A DNA stretch of 64,000 bases from Pseudolactococcus sp041800635. GTDB lineage: Bacteria; Bacillota; Bacilli; Lactobacillales; Streptococcaceae. Shown in pieces: positions 1-8,932 of the stretch (positions are counted from its first letter, which is position 1; every line of letters starts with the position of its first letter). A model generated the notes under the pieces. The model did not search any database and had not been told where the DNA came from. It worked only from the letters and a program-made list of their open reading frames with translations. The translations under genes and the position numbers were made by a program. The DNA lies in assembly GCA_047833645.1 (NCBI GenBank), contig CP181259.1, positions 1,736,001-1,800,000 on the forward strand. Direction: 5' to 3'.

Positions 1-41
1 AAACTTAATTGAATACAATGGTTCAACGAAAGAGGCCTGAA

Positions 42-2615
42 ATGGAAAAAAAGACAAAAGCGTTTGAATTACAAAAACTCGCCCTTCAAGCGACACAACA
101 GTTGTTTGGTGACTACCAAACGACACGAGAAGGTCTGGAAACAGCAGATGCCAAGGCGCGTCTGGAAACTTATGGCATGAATATCGTGGCATCGCAAAAA
201 CCCTTGCCCGCATGGAAAATCTGGCTGAATGCCCTTAAAGACCCTTTTGTTATCGTCTTGATTTTACTGGCCATCGTGTCCTTCATCACGAATGATATCG
301 AAGCGGTTATCGTCATGAGTTTGATGGTCATCTGTTCAGTTTCGATCAGTTTCTACCAAGAATATACCAGTCAAAAAACCAGTATCAATCTCCGTGAGAT
401 GATTGAAAATACAGCAGCTGTCATTCGTGAGGGTGAACGCCAAGAAATCCCCATGGATGAAGTCGTGCCCGGTGATATCGTCAAACTCCATACGGGTGAC
501 ATGATTCCAGCAGACGGCGTTCTGCTCGATTCCAATGACTTGTTTATCAACCAAAGCTCACTGACAGGCGAATCACTTCCAGTCGAAAAACTACCTTTAA
601 CCGATGATAACCGTACAGACAATGCCGATAAACCAGCGGTTGATTTGCCTAATCTTCTCTTCATGGGAACAGACGTCCTGAGTGGACAAGGTACCATTCT
701 CATCTTGAAAACTGGGAAGGAAACTTTCTTCGGAGACATCGCAAAGAGTGCCACAGGCAGTAAGGCTGAAACGGCCTTCGAAATCGGTCTGAAACGTGTC
801 AGTGCCCTACTCTTGAAGATGATTGCTATCTTGTTCCCCATCGTCTTCATCCTCAACGTCATTACCAAGCATGATGTCAATAACGCCTTTTTCTTCGCCA
901 TCGCCGTGGCGGTTGGCTTAACGCCTGAAATGTTGCCGATGATTGTCAATTCAAATCTGGCCAAGGGTGCACAAAAACTCGCCAAGGAAAAAGTAATCGT
1001 CAAGAAACTGTCTGCCATCCAAAATCTGGGTGCCATGGACATCTTGTGTACGGATAAAACAGGGACAATCACCGAAGACCGCGTCGTCCTCATGCACTAT
1101 GTCGATCCTTTCGGAAATGAAAACGAAGACGTCCTCAACTATGCCTACCTCAACTCCAAGTACCAAACCGGTTGGCGTAACCTCATGGATGTCGCGGTGC
1201 TGGATTACTTTGCGAGCAAGAAAAAGACCTTGCTTTTTACAAATGTCAGCAAGATTGACGAAATTCCCTTTGATTTTTCACGTCGGAGACTATCTGTCGC
1301 TTTATCTCTGGCTGATGAGCGTGTCATGATTACCAAAGGTGCCGTTGAAGAAATGGCAGAGGTCTGCTCATCTGTCCTTGTTAATGGTGAAAAAGTTGCC
1401 TTAACGCCTGACCTCATTGAGCAAATGAAGGCAGTTAATATCAAGATGAATCAGGACGGTATGCGCGTGATTACCGTGGCGCAAAAAACGATTGACAGTG
1501 ATGTCATTCGCATCACCGATGAAAATAACCTGACCATTATCGGCTTTATCGGCTTCCTTGACCCGGCCAAGGCATCTGCCATCACCGCGATTTCGTCTCT
1601 CCAAGCCCACGGTGTGACGGTCAAAGTCCTGACTGGCGATAACGCCATTGTGGCCCAAAAAGTCTGTGCGGATGTCGGCATTAATGCCGAGCACTATCTG
1701 CTTGGTAGCGATATCGACGGCATGAGCGATGCTGAACTGACCGAGCAAGCAGAACATCTGCACCTTTTTGCCAAGCTCAACCCCATGCAAAAAGAGCGCG
1801 TCATCAGCCTGCTCAAGCAAAAAGGCCACACCGTTGGGTTCATGGGTGATGGCATTAATGACGCCCCTTCTTTAAGAACGGCAGACGTTGGGATCTCAGT
1901 CGATACGGCAGCGGATATCACAAAAGACGCCAGCACGATTATCTTATTAGAGAAAAGTCTCCAAGTCTTGGAAATCGGGGTTCAAGAAGGCCGCAGCGTC
2001 TTCATTAACATGATGAAGTACATCAAAATCACCCTCAGCTCCAACTTCGGCAACGTCTTCTCGATTTTGATCGCCAGCGCCTTCCTGCCCTTCCTTCCTA
2101 TGCTATCCATGCAACTCCTCGTGCAAAATCTCATCTATGACATCGCCCAACTGGCCATCCCTTGGGACAATGTCGATCAGGAAGAAATCGAAAAACCTGT
2201 CACTTGGAACATGAAAAATTTACTGCACTTTACCTTTTTGATTGGACCAGTTAGTTCTATCTTCGATGTCTTGACCTTTATCCTGCTCTATTTCGGCTTC
2301 CACTACCATACGGTCGCAAGCCAAGGCACCTTCCAAAGTGGCTGGTTTATCGTCGGTCTCATCACCCAAACACTGGCCTTGCATATCTTGCGGACGAAAA
2401 AAATACCCTTTATCAAGAGCAATGCCAGTTTCCCAGTTTGGTTTGCAACGACGGGTGTCTTTGTTGTCGGGGGGATCCTGAGTTTGACTACTATCGGTCA
2501 TTTCTTTGACCTTCACTTACTGCCAGTGGCTTATTGGATCATCTTCCCCTTCATTATCATCGGCTATCTGGTGACCCTGCAGTTTGCCAAGATGATCTAT
2601 CAAAAAAATACCTAA
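42..2615 (+). CDS. mgtA: Mg2+-translocating P-type ATPase (MgtA type)
   Basis: P-type ATPase of about 857 residues that would import Mg2+ at the membrane using ATP. Visible motifs are TGES in the actuator domain, the phosphorylation motif DKTGT (Asp near residue 338) and the hinge GDGINDAPS. Hydrophobic segments lie near the N-terminus, before DKTGT and in a long C-terminal block, as in the P3B MgtA/MgtB family. In-frame TTG and ATG codons lie upstream at 9 and 18, but the ATG at 42 is preceded by AAAGAGG at good spacing. The control region is outside the window, so no Mg2+-sensing leader can be judged. Another cation is possible, but length and motifs favour Mg2+. Confidence 0.9.
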   Translation: MEKKTKAFELQKLALQATQQLFGDYQTTREGLETADAKARLETYGMNIVASQKPLPAWKIWLNALKDPFVIVLILLAIVSFITNDIEAVIVMSLMVICSVSISFYQEYTSQKTSINLREMIENTAAVIREGERQEIPMDEVVPGDIVKLHTGDMIPADGVLLDSNDLFINQSSLTGESLPVEKLPLTDDNRTDNADKPAVDLPNLLFMGTDVLSGQGTILILKTGKETFFGDIAKSATGSKAETAFEIGLKRVSALLLKMIAILFPIVFILNVITKHDVNNAFFFAIAVAVGLTPEMLPMIVNSNLAKGAQKLAKEKVIVKKLSAIQNLGAMDILCTDKTGTITEDRVVLMHYVDPFGNENEDVLNYAYLNSKYQTGWRNLMDVAVLDYFASKKKTLLFTNVSKIDEIPFDFSRRRLSVALSLADERVMITKGAVEEMAEVCSSVLVNGEKVALTPDLIEQMKAVNIKMNQDGMRVITVAQKTIDSDVIRITDENNLTIIGFIGFLDPAKASAITAISSLQAHGVTVKVLTGDNAIVAQKVCADVGINAEHYLLGSDIDGMSDAELTEQAEHLHLFAKLNPMQKERVISLLKQKGHTVGFMGDGINDAPSLRTADVGISVDTAADITKDASTIILLEKSLQVLEIGVQEGRSVFINMMKYIKITLSSNFGNVFSILIASAFLPFLPMLSMQLLVQNLIYDIAQLAIPWDNVDQEEIEKPVTWNMKNLLHFTFLIGPVSSIFDVLTFILLYFGFHYHTVASQGTFQSGWFIVGLITQTLALHILRTKKIPFIKSNASFPVWFATTGVFVVGGILSLTTIGHFFDLHLLPVAYWIIFPFIIIGYLVTLQFAKMIYQKNT

Positions 2616-2695
2616 ATCTTTATTATCAATCATTAATTTGATATAATAAACGTTGAAAATAAATATTGAAAAAGAAATCAAGAGGAATGTTTAAC

Positions 2696-3628
2696 ATGTC
2701 TAAAATTTTAGTTTTTGGTCACCAAAATCCTGATACAGATGCCATCGGCTCATCTTATGCCTTCGCTGAATTGTCACGCTTGCGTGGCCTTGACGCAGAA
2801 GTTGTGGCCCTTGGTGAAGTCAACGAAGAAACAGCTTTTGCCTTGGACTACTTTGGTGTCACAGCACCACGCGTGGTCACATCTGCTAAAGCAGAAGGTG
2901 TTGACACCGTTATCCTGACTGACCATAACGAATTCCAACAATCTATCTCAGATATCCGCGACGTGACCATCATGGGTGTTGTGGACCATCACCGTGTGGC
3001 AAACTTTGAAACAGAAGCGCCATTGTTCATGACTTTGGAGCCGGTTGGTTCAGCCTCATCTATCGTTTACCGTCAGTTTAAAGCTGAAGGTCGCGAGTTG
3101 CCAAAAGCAACTGCAGGCTTACTCCTGTCAGGTTTGATTTCAGATACTTTACTGCTCAAATCACCAACGACCCACCCAACTGACTTTAAAGTCGCTGAAG
3201 AACTGGCTGAGATCGCAGGTGTTGACCTTGAAACTTACGGTCTTGCCTTGCTTAAAGCCGGTACCAATTTGGCAAGTAAATCAGCCGAAGCACTCATCGA
3301 CATCGATGCGAAAACATTCGAGCTTAATGGCAACGCTGTTCGTGTTGCGCAAGTCAACACCGTTGATATCGCTGAAGTTTTGGAACGCCAAGCTGAGATT
3401 GAAGCTGCGATCACTGCTGCTATCGCAACAAATGGTTACTCTGACTTTGTCTTCATGATTACTGACATCGTCAACTCAAACTCAGAAATCCTGGCTTTGG
3501 GTCAAAACATTGGCAAAGTAGAAGCGGCCTTCGACTTCGAACTGAAAAACAACCATGCCTTCCTAGCAGGTGCCGTGTCACGTAAGAAACAAGTCGTGCC
3601 ACAATTGACGGAGTCATTTAACAAATAA
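2696..3628 (+). CDS. ppaC: Manganese-dependent inorganic pyrophosphatase (family II)
   Basis: Hydrolyses pyrophosphate to phosphate in the cytosol, pulling biosynthetic reactions forward. The 310-residue product begins with the family II metal-binding signature (GHQNPDTDA; His9, Asp13, Asp15) and carries the DHH motif (VVDHH) near residue 97, followed by the C-terminal DHHA2 domain. Length is standard. The ATG at 2696 is preceded by AAGAGGA; an in-frame TTG at 2666 lacks a ribosome site. A TATAAT lies at 2642-2647. The gene ends in its own hairpin terminator, so it is probably monocistronic. Confidence 0.95.
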   Translation: MSKILVFGHQNPDTDAIGSSYAFAELSRLRGLDAEVVALGEVNEETAFALDYFGVTAPRVVTSAKAEGVDTVILTDHNEFQQSISDIRDVTIMGVVDHHRVANFETEAPLFMTLEPVGSASSIVYRQFKAEGRELPKATAGLLLSGLISDTLLLKSPTTHPTDFKVAEELAEIAGVDLETYGLALLKAGTNLASKSAEALIDIDAKTFELNGNAVRVAQVNTVDIAEVLERQAEIEAAITAAIATNGYSDFVFMITDIVNSNSEILALGQNIGKVEAAFDFELKNNHAFLAGAVSRKKQVVPQLTESFNK

Positions 3629-3641
3629 TCATAAATAGAAG

Positions 3642-3667
3642 AAAGTGGTGACGCGCCACTTTTTTTG
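3642..3667 (+). terminator. ppaC intrinsic terminator
   Basis: Stem AAAGTGG / CCACTTT with a 7-nt loop, followed by a run of T, 13 nt after the ppaC stop. Confidence 0.85.
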
Positions 3668-3687
3668 CTGTTTTAAAAAAATTTTGC

Positions 3688-3711
3688 TATAATAAGTTTA
3701 CAAATGTAAAC
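3688..3711 (+). promoter_or_regulatory. rpsN promoter -10 with overlapping palindromic operator
   Basis: TATAAT at 3688-3693 is followed three bases later by the perfect inverted repeat GTTTACA-AA-TGTAAAC (3696-3711), which would cover the transcription start. Its core TACAAATGTA fits the cop-box consensus TACANNTGTA bound by CopY/CopR repressors. It does not resemble the AdcR/ZitR zinc operator (TTAACYRGTTAA). Binding by a copper repressor is an inference from consensus only. Confidence 0.6.
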
Positions 3712-3728
3712 AATAGTCGAGGAGAAAA

Positions 3729-3998
3729 ATGGCTAAACAATCAAAAATCGCAAAATACAACAAACAAAAAGCGCTCATTGCGCGTTATGCGGAGCGTCGT
3801 CAAGCCTTGAGAGCAGCAGGAGACTTAGAAGGCTTGCGTCAATTACCCATCGACAGTAACCCCAATCGTTTGAAGAACCGTGACTTGCTGGATGGTCGGC
3901 CGCATGCCTACATGCGAAAATTCGGTATGAGTCGGATTAACTTTCGTAGGTTAGCCTACCTCGGCCAAATCCCGGGCGTTAAAAAAGCCAGCTGGTGA
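3729..3998 (+). CDS. rpsN: 30S ribosomal protein S14, zinc-free (C-minus) form
   Basis: Eighty-nine-residue S14 of the long form without the CXXC...CXXC zinc ribbon. It ends in the conserved block around RKFGMSRINFRRLAYLGQIPGVKKASW (C-terminal 27 residues). In Firmicutes this paralogue usually replaces the zinc-binding S14 of the main ribosomal cluster when zinc is scarce and is normally under zinc control. Here it stands alone between ppaC and a convergent ABC gene, behind a strong -10 and a palindrome of cop-box type. The start has GGAGAA just upstream. Confidence 0.95.
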   Translation: MAKQSKIAKYNKQKALIARYAERRQALRAAGDLEGLRQLPIDSNPNRLKNRDLLDGRPHAYMRKFGMSRINFRRLAYLGQIPGVKKASW

Positions 3999-4055
3999 TG
4001 GCTTAGAACAGGCTTGTTTGTGGTCACAACCATTGGCACAAGGAAAATAAAGTAG

Positions 4056-4086
4056 AAAAAAATCCTGGGGTGCTCAGGATTTTTTA
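4056..4086. terminator. Bidirectional terminator between rpsN and the convergent ABC gene
   Basis: A-run, ATCCTG / CAGGAT stem and T-run, serving both strands. The TGA stop of the minus-strand ABC gene lies inside the stem. Confidence 0.8.
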
Positions 4087-4856
4087 GGTAGGACGAAATA
4101 GGCCTTGTTGATGATGTTGACCGAAACAGGCATCTGGTAGAAGTCGCTGAGGGTTTCTTCGGTCAAGATTTCAGGTGGTGTCCCGTGGTTGAAGACTTGG
4201 CCGTCACGCAATAGCATGACTTTTTTGAAATCAGTTGTGATTTCATCAGGGTGATGGGTGATGTAGAGTAGGGTCGGGCCATTTTCGAGTTGGGTGATAT
4301 GATGGAGTTTTTCGAGCAGGCGCTCCTTAGCAAAAAGGTCCAGGCCGCTGGTAGCTTCGTCAAGAATCAAGATTTCAGGATGAATCATCAAGCTTCGGGC
4401 GATCAGCAGGAGCTGTTTTTCGCCCTGAGATAGGGTGCCGTAGACACGCCCGATAAGGGGAGCGGCGCCGATTTGACGCATGAGGGTTCGTGCGGTGTCT
4501 AAATCTGCTTCTGAAAAGGCGCGATAGAGCATGGAGGCGTTATAGCGACCAGTCAATACGAGGTTTTCAGCGACAATATCGGGTCTGAAGCGCTCGGCAA
4601 TAAAAGAGCCAACGATGCCGATTTTGGCACGGAGTTCAGAAATCCGATCAATCCCGAAGCGAGTGCCAAGGACAGTCAGTTCACCGTGCGTTTTCCAGTT
4701 TTCGGCCATGATCAGCTTTAAAAGGCTGGATTTACCGGAACCGTTGAGCCCTAAAATGGCCCAATGCTCCTTTTTTTCAACCGTCCAGTTGATATCTTTT
4801 AAGATGTGTTGCTGATTCCTAACAAAATCAACGCTTGTCATGTTAATGATCGCCAT
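4074..4856 (-). CDS. ABC transporter ATP-binding protein (YlmA/ModF-like)
   Basis: Single-domain ABC ATPase of 260 residues. Walker A is GLNGSGKSS near residue 38, the signature is LSQGEKQ, Walker B is ILILDEATSGLD and the H-loop His is in TLLYITHH. The family includes B. subtilis YlmA and the ModF-like ATPases, often annotated as iron or molybdate transporter subunits. No permease gene is adjacent, so the substrate cannot be stated and a non-transport role is possible. It is convergent with rpsN and divergent from the DUF177 gene. Confidence 0.8.
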   Translation of the reverse strand: MAIINMTSVDFVRNQQHILKDINWTVEKKEHWAILGLNGSGKSSLLKLIMAENWKTHGELTVLGTRFGIDRISELRAKIGIVGSFIAERFRPDIVAENLVLTGRYNASMLYRAFSEADLDTARTLMRQIGAAPLIGRVYGTLSQGEKQLLLIARSLMIHPEILILDEATSGLDLFAKERLLEKLHHITQLENGPTLLYITHHPDEITTDFKKVMLLRDGQVFNHGTPPEILTEETLSDFYQMPVSVNIINKAYFVLPKKS

Positions 4857-4945
4857 AGGTCACCTACTCCCGCGCTAATTTTATGCGCTAACTACTATCA
4901 TTCTTATTTTAATTATTATACAATAATATCAAGGAGAATAACAAG

Positions 4946-5488
4946 ATGAAATGGTCGTTACAGGAATTAAATAAAAAGCATTCGGTCGAATTTGAGACCG
5001 CTTTTAACTTGAAGCAAGAATTGACATCTCGGGAGCCTGAGATTTTAGACGTCTCTGAGGTCCTGGTTAATGGTCGTGTGGATGCAGATGGTGGCATTTA
5101 TAGCTTGAATTTTACAGCTGATTATACCTTAACCATGCCGTCAAGTCGGAGTCTGGCGCCAGTAGAAGTACCGATGATGGTGACCGTTTCAGAGTTATTT
5201 GCGACACAAGCCTATTTTGAAGCTAATCAAGCCGATCTAGATGCGGATATGCTCTTTATTTTAGACAAGGACTTGATCGATCTGGCAGAATCAGTGGCAG
5301 ATAATATCTTGCTGGAAATCCCTTTGCGTGTCTTGACAGACGAAGAAAAACAATCAGATGAGTTGCCTTCGGGATCAGCTTGGCAAGTCTTGTCAGAAGA
5401 TGATTATGCAGCCTTACAAGCGCAACCAGAACCAACAGAAGTTGAGAAAAAATCACCTTTTTCTCAACTCGATGGTCTATTTGACTAA
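4946..5488 (+). CDS. DUF177 (YceD-like) protein
   Basis: A 180-residue acidic cytosolic protein of the DUF177/YceD family, whose members usually sit just upstream of rpmF and have been linked to rRNA and ribosome metabolism. A conserved D-V-S-E-V-L-V-NG-R-V block is seen near residues 32-42. No rpmF follows here. The ATG is preceded by AAGGAG. A hairpin terminator follows, so it is probably a single-gene unit. Confidence 0.75.
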   Translation: MKWSLQELNKKHSVEFETAFNLKQELTSREPEILDVSEVLVNGRVDADGGIYSLNFTADYTLTMPSSRSLAPVEVPMMVTVSELFATQAYFEANQADLDADMLFILDKDLIDLAESVADNILLEIPLRVLTDEEKQSDELPSGSAWQVLSEDDYAALQAQPEPTEVEKKSPFSQLDGLFD

Positions 5489-5522
5489 GTCGCAGCGGTA
5501 GTGAAAAATAGGACGTCAATCC

Positions 5523-5555
5523 AAGTGATACAGTTAAAATTGTATCGCTTTTTTG
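5523..5555 (+). terminator. Terminator after the DUF177 gene
   Basis: Stem AAGTGATAC / GTATCGCTT (one G-U pair) with a 10-nt loop and a T-run. Confidence 0.75.
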
Positions 5556-5614
5556 ATAATAAAATGGTAAAATACAGTCAAATAAGAAGTTTGAAAAAGA
5601 AAGGTGATGATAGA

Positions 5615-5893
5615 GTGGCTAAAATCTATCAGTTCCAAGCAGAACTGAAAAAAGTCCCAGATATCAATGCAGCTTATGTTGACATCCCATTTGACGTCAA
5701 GGCGACATTTGGGAAGGGCCGTGTGCCCGTTATTGCGACATTTGATGGTGTCTCTTATGAGGGCAGTCTGGTTAAAATGGGGACACCCGGCCATATTATC
5801 GGTGTGCGCCAATCTATTCGAGCCAAGATCAACAAGCAACCAGGAGATGTCATCACCGTAACCCTAAAAGAGAGGGAGGAACCGATGAAGTAA
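5615..5893 (+). CDS. DUF1905 domain protein
   Basis: Small protein of about 92 residues that is a DUF1905 domain almost throughout (FQAELKKVP near the start, then ATFGKGRVPV and the SIRAKINKQPGD block). DUF1905 is a small beta-barrel-like domain of unknown function, often found with YdeI/OmdA or DUF1801 domains. The GTG at 5615, preceded by AAAGGTGA, is the likely start; the frame is open further upstream without recognisable homology. It ends at a TAA beyond which the same frame continues into a DUF1801 domain that has no start of its own. Confidence 0.7.
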   Translation: MAKIYQFQAELKKVPDINAAYVDIPFDVKATFGKGRVPVIATFDGVSYEGSLVKMGTPGHIIGVRQSIRAKINKQPGDVITVTLKEREEPMK

Positions 5894-6247
5894 AGTTTTG
5901 AGACCATTGATGCCTACATTGTAGCGCAAGCTGAAGATATCCAGCCCATTTTACAAAAAATCCGCACGATCATCAGAGAAAATGCACCAGATGCCATAGA
6001 AAAAATAGCCTACCAAATGCCAACATTTTGGCAAGGAGAAAACTTGATTCATTTTGCTGTCGCCAAACGACATATTGGTATCTATCCAGGAGGTGAGTTA
6101 GTGGGTCTCTGGGGAGATAGGCTGTCGGGATATCAAACCTCAAAGGGGACAGTCCGAATGCCACTGAATCAGCCGATAGATTACAAGCTGATTGGCGAAA
6201 TGGTGAGATTTCGGCTGGCACATCGACGTTCAAAGTCGAGCCGATAA
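5885..6247 (+). pseudogene. DUF1801 (YdhG-like) gene broken by an early stop or missing start
   Basis: From 5894 to 6247 one open frame encodes a full-looking DUF1801/YdhG-type domain (SFETIDAYIVAQ..., YQMPTFWQGENLIHFA, HIGIYPGG). The only well-placed start is the ATG at 5885, behind a strong GGAGGA, but its third codon is TAA. No ATG, GTG or TTG occurs in this frame between the TAA and the internal ATG at 6017, which would remove about 42 residues. The frame is also that of the DUF1905 gene. Either a coupled gene took a nonsense mutation at codon 3 or a DUF1905-DUF1801 fusion was split. Confidence 0.65.
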
Positions 6248-6479
6248 GATTTTGAGTTAATTCATGGGATTTTGACTGTTTTTTGGGAAGTCAACAAGCA
6301 AGAATTTGTCCTATTTTTCAAGGATTTTGGGGAATTTGATGATGAGACGATGGGCAAAAAAATATTTTATATTAAAATGTTAGAATTTCAGACTTTTAGG
6401 CTTGAAAATATATTAAAATTATATTATAATAAATTATTATAAAGTATAAATTTTGTAAGATTCGATAGGAGAATGGTCA

Positions 6480-7901
6480 ATGATACAAGCAAACTTTGGT
6501 GTAGTCGGCATGGCAGTGATGGGACGCAATCTAGCGCTCAACATTGAATCACGTGGCTACACAGTCGCAATTTTCAATCGCTCAAAAGAAAAAACGGAAG
6601 ATGTGATGGCTTCACATCCAGACAAAAATTTCGTACCGAGCTATGACATTGCGTCATTTGTTAACTCGATTGAGAAACCACGTCGTATTATGTTGATGGT
6701 TCAAGCTGGACCTGGAACAGATGCAACGATTCAAAATCTCTTGCCCCATTTGGACAAGGGCGACATTCTGATTGATGGCGGGAATACCTTCTATAAAGAT
6801 ACAGAACGTCGTAACGCTGAATTAGCAGATTCAGGTATTAACTTTATCGGAACGGGTGTTTCAGGCGGTGAAAAAGGGGCGCTTGAAGGGCCTTCAATCA
6901 TGCCTGGTGGTCAAAAAGAAGCCTATGAGCTTGTCAAAGATGTTTTAGAAGAAATTTCAGCTAAAGCGCCAGAAGACGGCAAACCGTGTGTCACTTACAT
7001 TGGCCCAGCAGGTGCTGGGCACTATGTCAAAATGGTGCATAACGGTATTGAATACGGTGATATGCAGTTAATCGCTGAGTCTTATGACCTCATGCAACGT
7101 TTGCTTGGTCTCAGTGCTACTGAGATGCAAGCAGTCTTTGCGGAATGGAACAAAGGCGAGCTAGACAGCTACCTCATCGAAATCACAACAGACATCTTGA
7201 CACATCAAGATGACCAAGGTCAAGACGGCCCAGTCGTTGACTATATCTTGGATGCTGCGGGTAATAAAGGAACTGGTAAATGGACAAGCCAATCAGCGCT
7301 TGATTCAGGTGTGCCACTACCTTTGATTACTGAGTCAGTCTTTGCCCGTTATATCTCAGCCTATAAAGAAGAACGTGTGGCAGCAAGTAAAATCTTGAAA
7401 GCACCAGACTTTAAGTTTGAAGGCGATCAAGCAGAATTGATTGAAAAAATCCGTCAAGCCCTTTACTTCTCAAAAATCATGTCTTACGCCCAAGGTTTTG
7501 CACAGTTGCGTGTGGCTTCTAAAGACAATAATTGGGATCTCCCATTTGGTGAGATTGCTGCCATTTGGCGTGCCGGATGTATCATCCGTGCTCGCTTCTT
7601 GCAAAAAATCACAGATGCCTATGGTCGTGACGAAGATTTAGCCAACCTCTTGTTGGATGAGTATTTCATCGACATCACAGCTAAATATCAAAGTGCTGTG
7701 CGTGATGTCGTGGCTCTTGCGGTTCAAGCAGGTGTCCCTGTGCCGACCTTCTCAAGTGCCATCGCCTACTTCGACAGCTACCGTTCAGAAAACTTGCCAG
7801 CCAACTTAATCCAAGCGCAACGCGATTACTTTGGCGCGCATACCTATGAACGCAAAGACAAACCAGGGATCTTCCACTACTCATGGTACGACGAAAAATA
7901 A
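6480..7901 (+). CDS. gnd: 6-phosphogluconate dehydrogenase, decarboxylating
   Basis: Cytosolic enzyme of the oxidative pentose phosphate pathway that converts 6-phosphogluconate and NADP+ to ribulose 5-phosphate, CO2 and NADPH. The 473-residue product has the N-terminal Rossmann motif (GVVGMAVMGRNLALN), the substrate signature GTGVSGGEKGALEGPSIMPGG, the catalytic block HNGIEYGDMQLI and a typical C-terminus. Standard length. ATAGGAG precedes the ATG, and a TATAAT at 6425-6430 lies in an AT-rich leader. It is followed closely by covR, but with its own leader between them. Confidence 0.97.
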   Translation: MIQANFGVVGMAVMGRNLALNIESRGYTVAIFNRSKEKTEDVMASHPDKNFVPSYDIASFVNSIEKPRRIMLMVQAGPGTDATIQNLLPHLDKGDILIDGGNTFYKDTERRNAELADSGINFIGTGVSGGEKGALEGPSIMPGGQKEAYELVKDVLEEISAKAPEDGKPCVTYIGPAGAGHYVKMVHNGIEYGDMQLIAESYDLMQRLLGLSATEMQAVFAEWNKGELDSYLIEITTDILTHQDDQGQDGPVVDYILDAAGNKGTGKWTSQSALDSGVPLPLITESVFARYISAYKEERVAASKILKAPDFKFEGDQAELIEKIRQALYFSKIMSYAQGFAQLRVASKDNNWDLPFGEIAAIWRAGCIIRARFLQKITDAYGRDEDLANLLLDEYFIDITAKYQSAVRDVVALAVQAGVPVPTFSSAIAYFDSYRSENLPANLIQAQRDYFGAHTYERKDKPGIFHYSWYDEK

Positions 7902-7959
7902 GCTTCTTGCTGACTCACTTACTTTAAACTAATTTTAAATAGAAAAGAGAAAATATAAA

Positions 7960-8652
7960 ATGGGAAAAAAAATTCTAGTCATTGAAGATGAAAAACAACT
8001 CGCACGTTTTGTATCACTTGAGCTGGAACACGAAGGCTACAGTGTTGAAACACGTCACGACGGCCGTAGCGGTCTCGAAGCAGCCATGACCCAAGAATGG
8101 GACATGATCCTCTTGGACTTGATGTTGCCAGAATTAGACGGTTTCGAAGTTGCTCGTCGCTTGCGCAATGAAAAACAAACACCGATTACAATCATGACAG
8201 CCCGTGATAGTACAATGGACAAAGTCGCTGGTCTTGATATTGGTGCAGATGATTATATCACAAAACCTTTCGCGATTGAAGAGTTGCTGGCGCGCCTTCG
8301 TGCCAATTTCCGTCGTCAAGATCGTGAAGTCCAAAAACGTAAGAAAACTGACGGGACCACTTTCCGTGACTTGATCATCAACAAGAAAAACCGTCAAGTT
8401 CAACGTGGCGAAGAAATTATCGACTTGACAAAACGTGAGTACGATTTGTTAACAACCTTGATGAAAAACGTTAACGACGTTGTGACCCGTGAACAACTCG
8501 TTCAAAACGTTTGGGGCTACGAAGAAGGGACAGAGACAAACGTTGTCGATGTCTACATTCGTTACCTCCGCAATAAACTTGACCAAAAAGGTAAAGATTC
8601 ATACATCCAAACCGTTCGTGGCTTGGGCTACATGTTACGCGAAAATAACTAA
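7960..8652 (+). CDS. covR: OmpR-family response regulator, CovR/CsrR type
   Basis: A 230-residue response regulator. The receiver domain covers residues 1-120, with phospho-acceptor Asp53 in LLDLMLPELDG and conserved KPF. The OmpR/PhoB winged helix includes LTKREYDLL and ends in YIQTVRGLGYML. Residue-by-residue resemblance to streptococcal CovR is strong, including ARFVSLEL and DDYITKPFAIEELLAR. In streptococci CovR mainly represses envelope and surface genes. The partner kinase lies 280 bp downstream rather than directly abutting. Confidence 0.9.
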   Translation: MGKKILVIEDEKQLARFVSLELEHEGYSVETRHDGRSGLEAAMTQEWDMILLDLMLPELDGFEVARRLRNEKQTPITIMTARDSTMDKVAGLDIGADDYITKPFAIEELLARLRANFRRQDREVQKRKKTDGTTFRDLIINKKNRQVQRGEEIIDLTKREYDLLTTLMKNVNDVVTREQLVQNVWGYEEGTETNVVDVYIRYLRNKLDQKGKDSYIQTVRGLGYMLRENN

Positions 8653-8676
8653 GCAACATTTCATAGTTTCAAGAGT

Positions 8677-8702
8677 GATAAGCTGACGAAAGTCAGCTTA
8701 TT
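8677..8702 (+). terminator. Hairpin between covR and covS
   Basis: Perfect 10-bp stem ATAAGCTGAC / GTCAGCTTAT closed by a GAAA tetraloop, 25 nt after the covR stop. It lacks a clear T-run, so it may be a processing or attenuation element rather than a full terminator. Confidence 0.5.
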
Positions 8703-8932
8703 GGTGTACATAGCCGATCCAAACTTATCAATGGGTTGATGACCTGAGCTCAAATAAGGCTTTTTGTCATGTTTGAGGCGAGTGTGAAGCTGTCTCGGGC
8801 ATTAGGGAGCCAGGGAGAGATGCTGTTACGAGGTAAGCTTGTGCTGAAAATTTCCAGGGTTAGTAAGAGGCGTCGGCCAAGAGCAATGTGTTAGTGTGAT
8901 AGCGAAATATGAAAAAAGATTTAGGAGAAGGT

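Noticed and set aside
371..1093. 240-codon open frame on the minus strand inside the Mg2+ ATPase gene
   Set aside because: Fully antisense to a clear P-type ATPase with conserved motifs; no ribosome site or recognisable protein.
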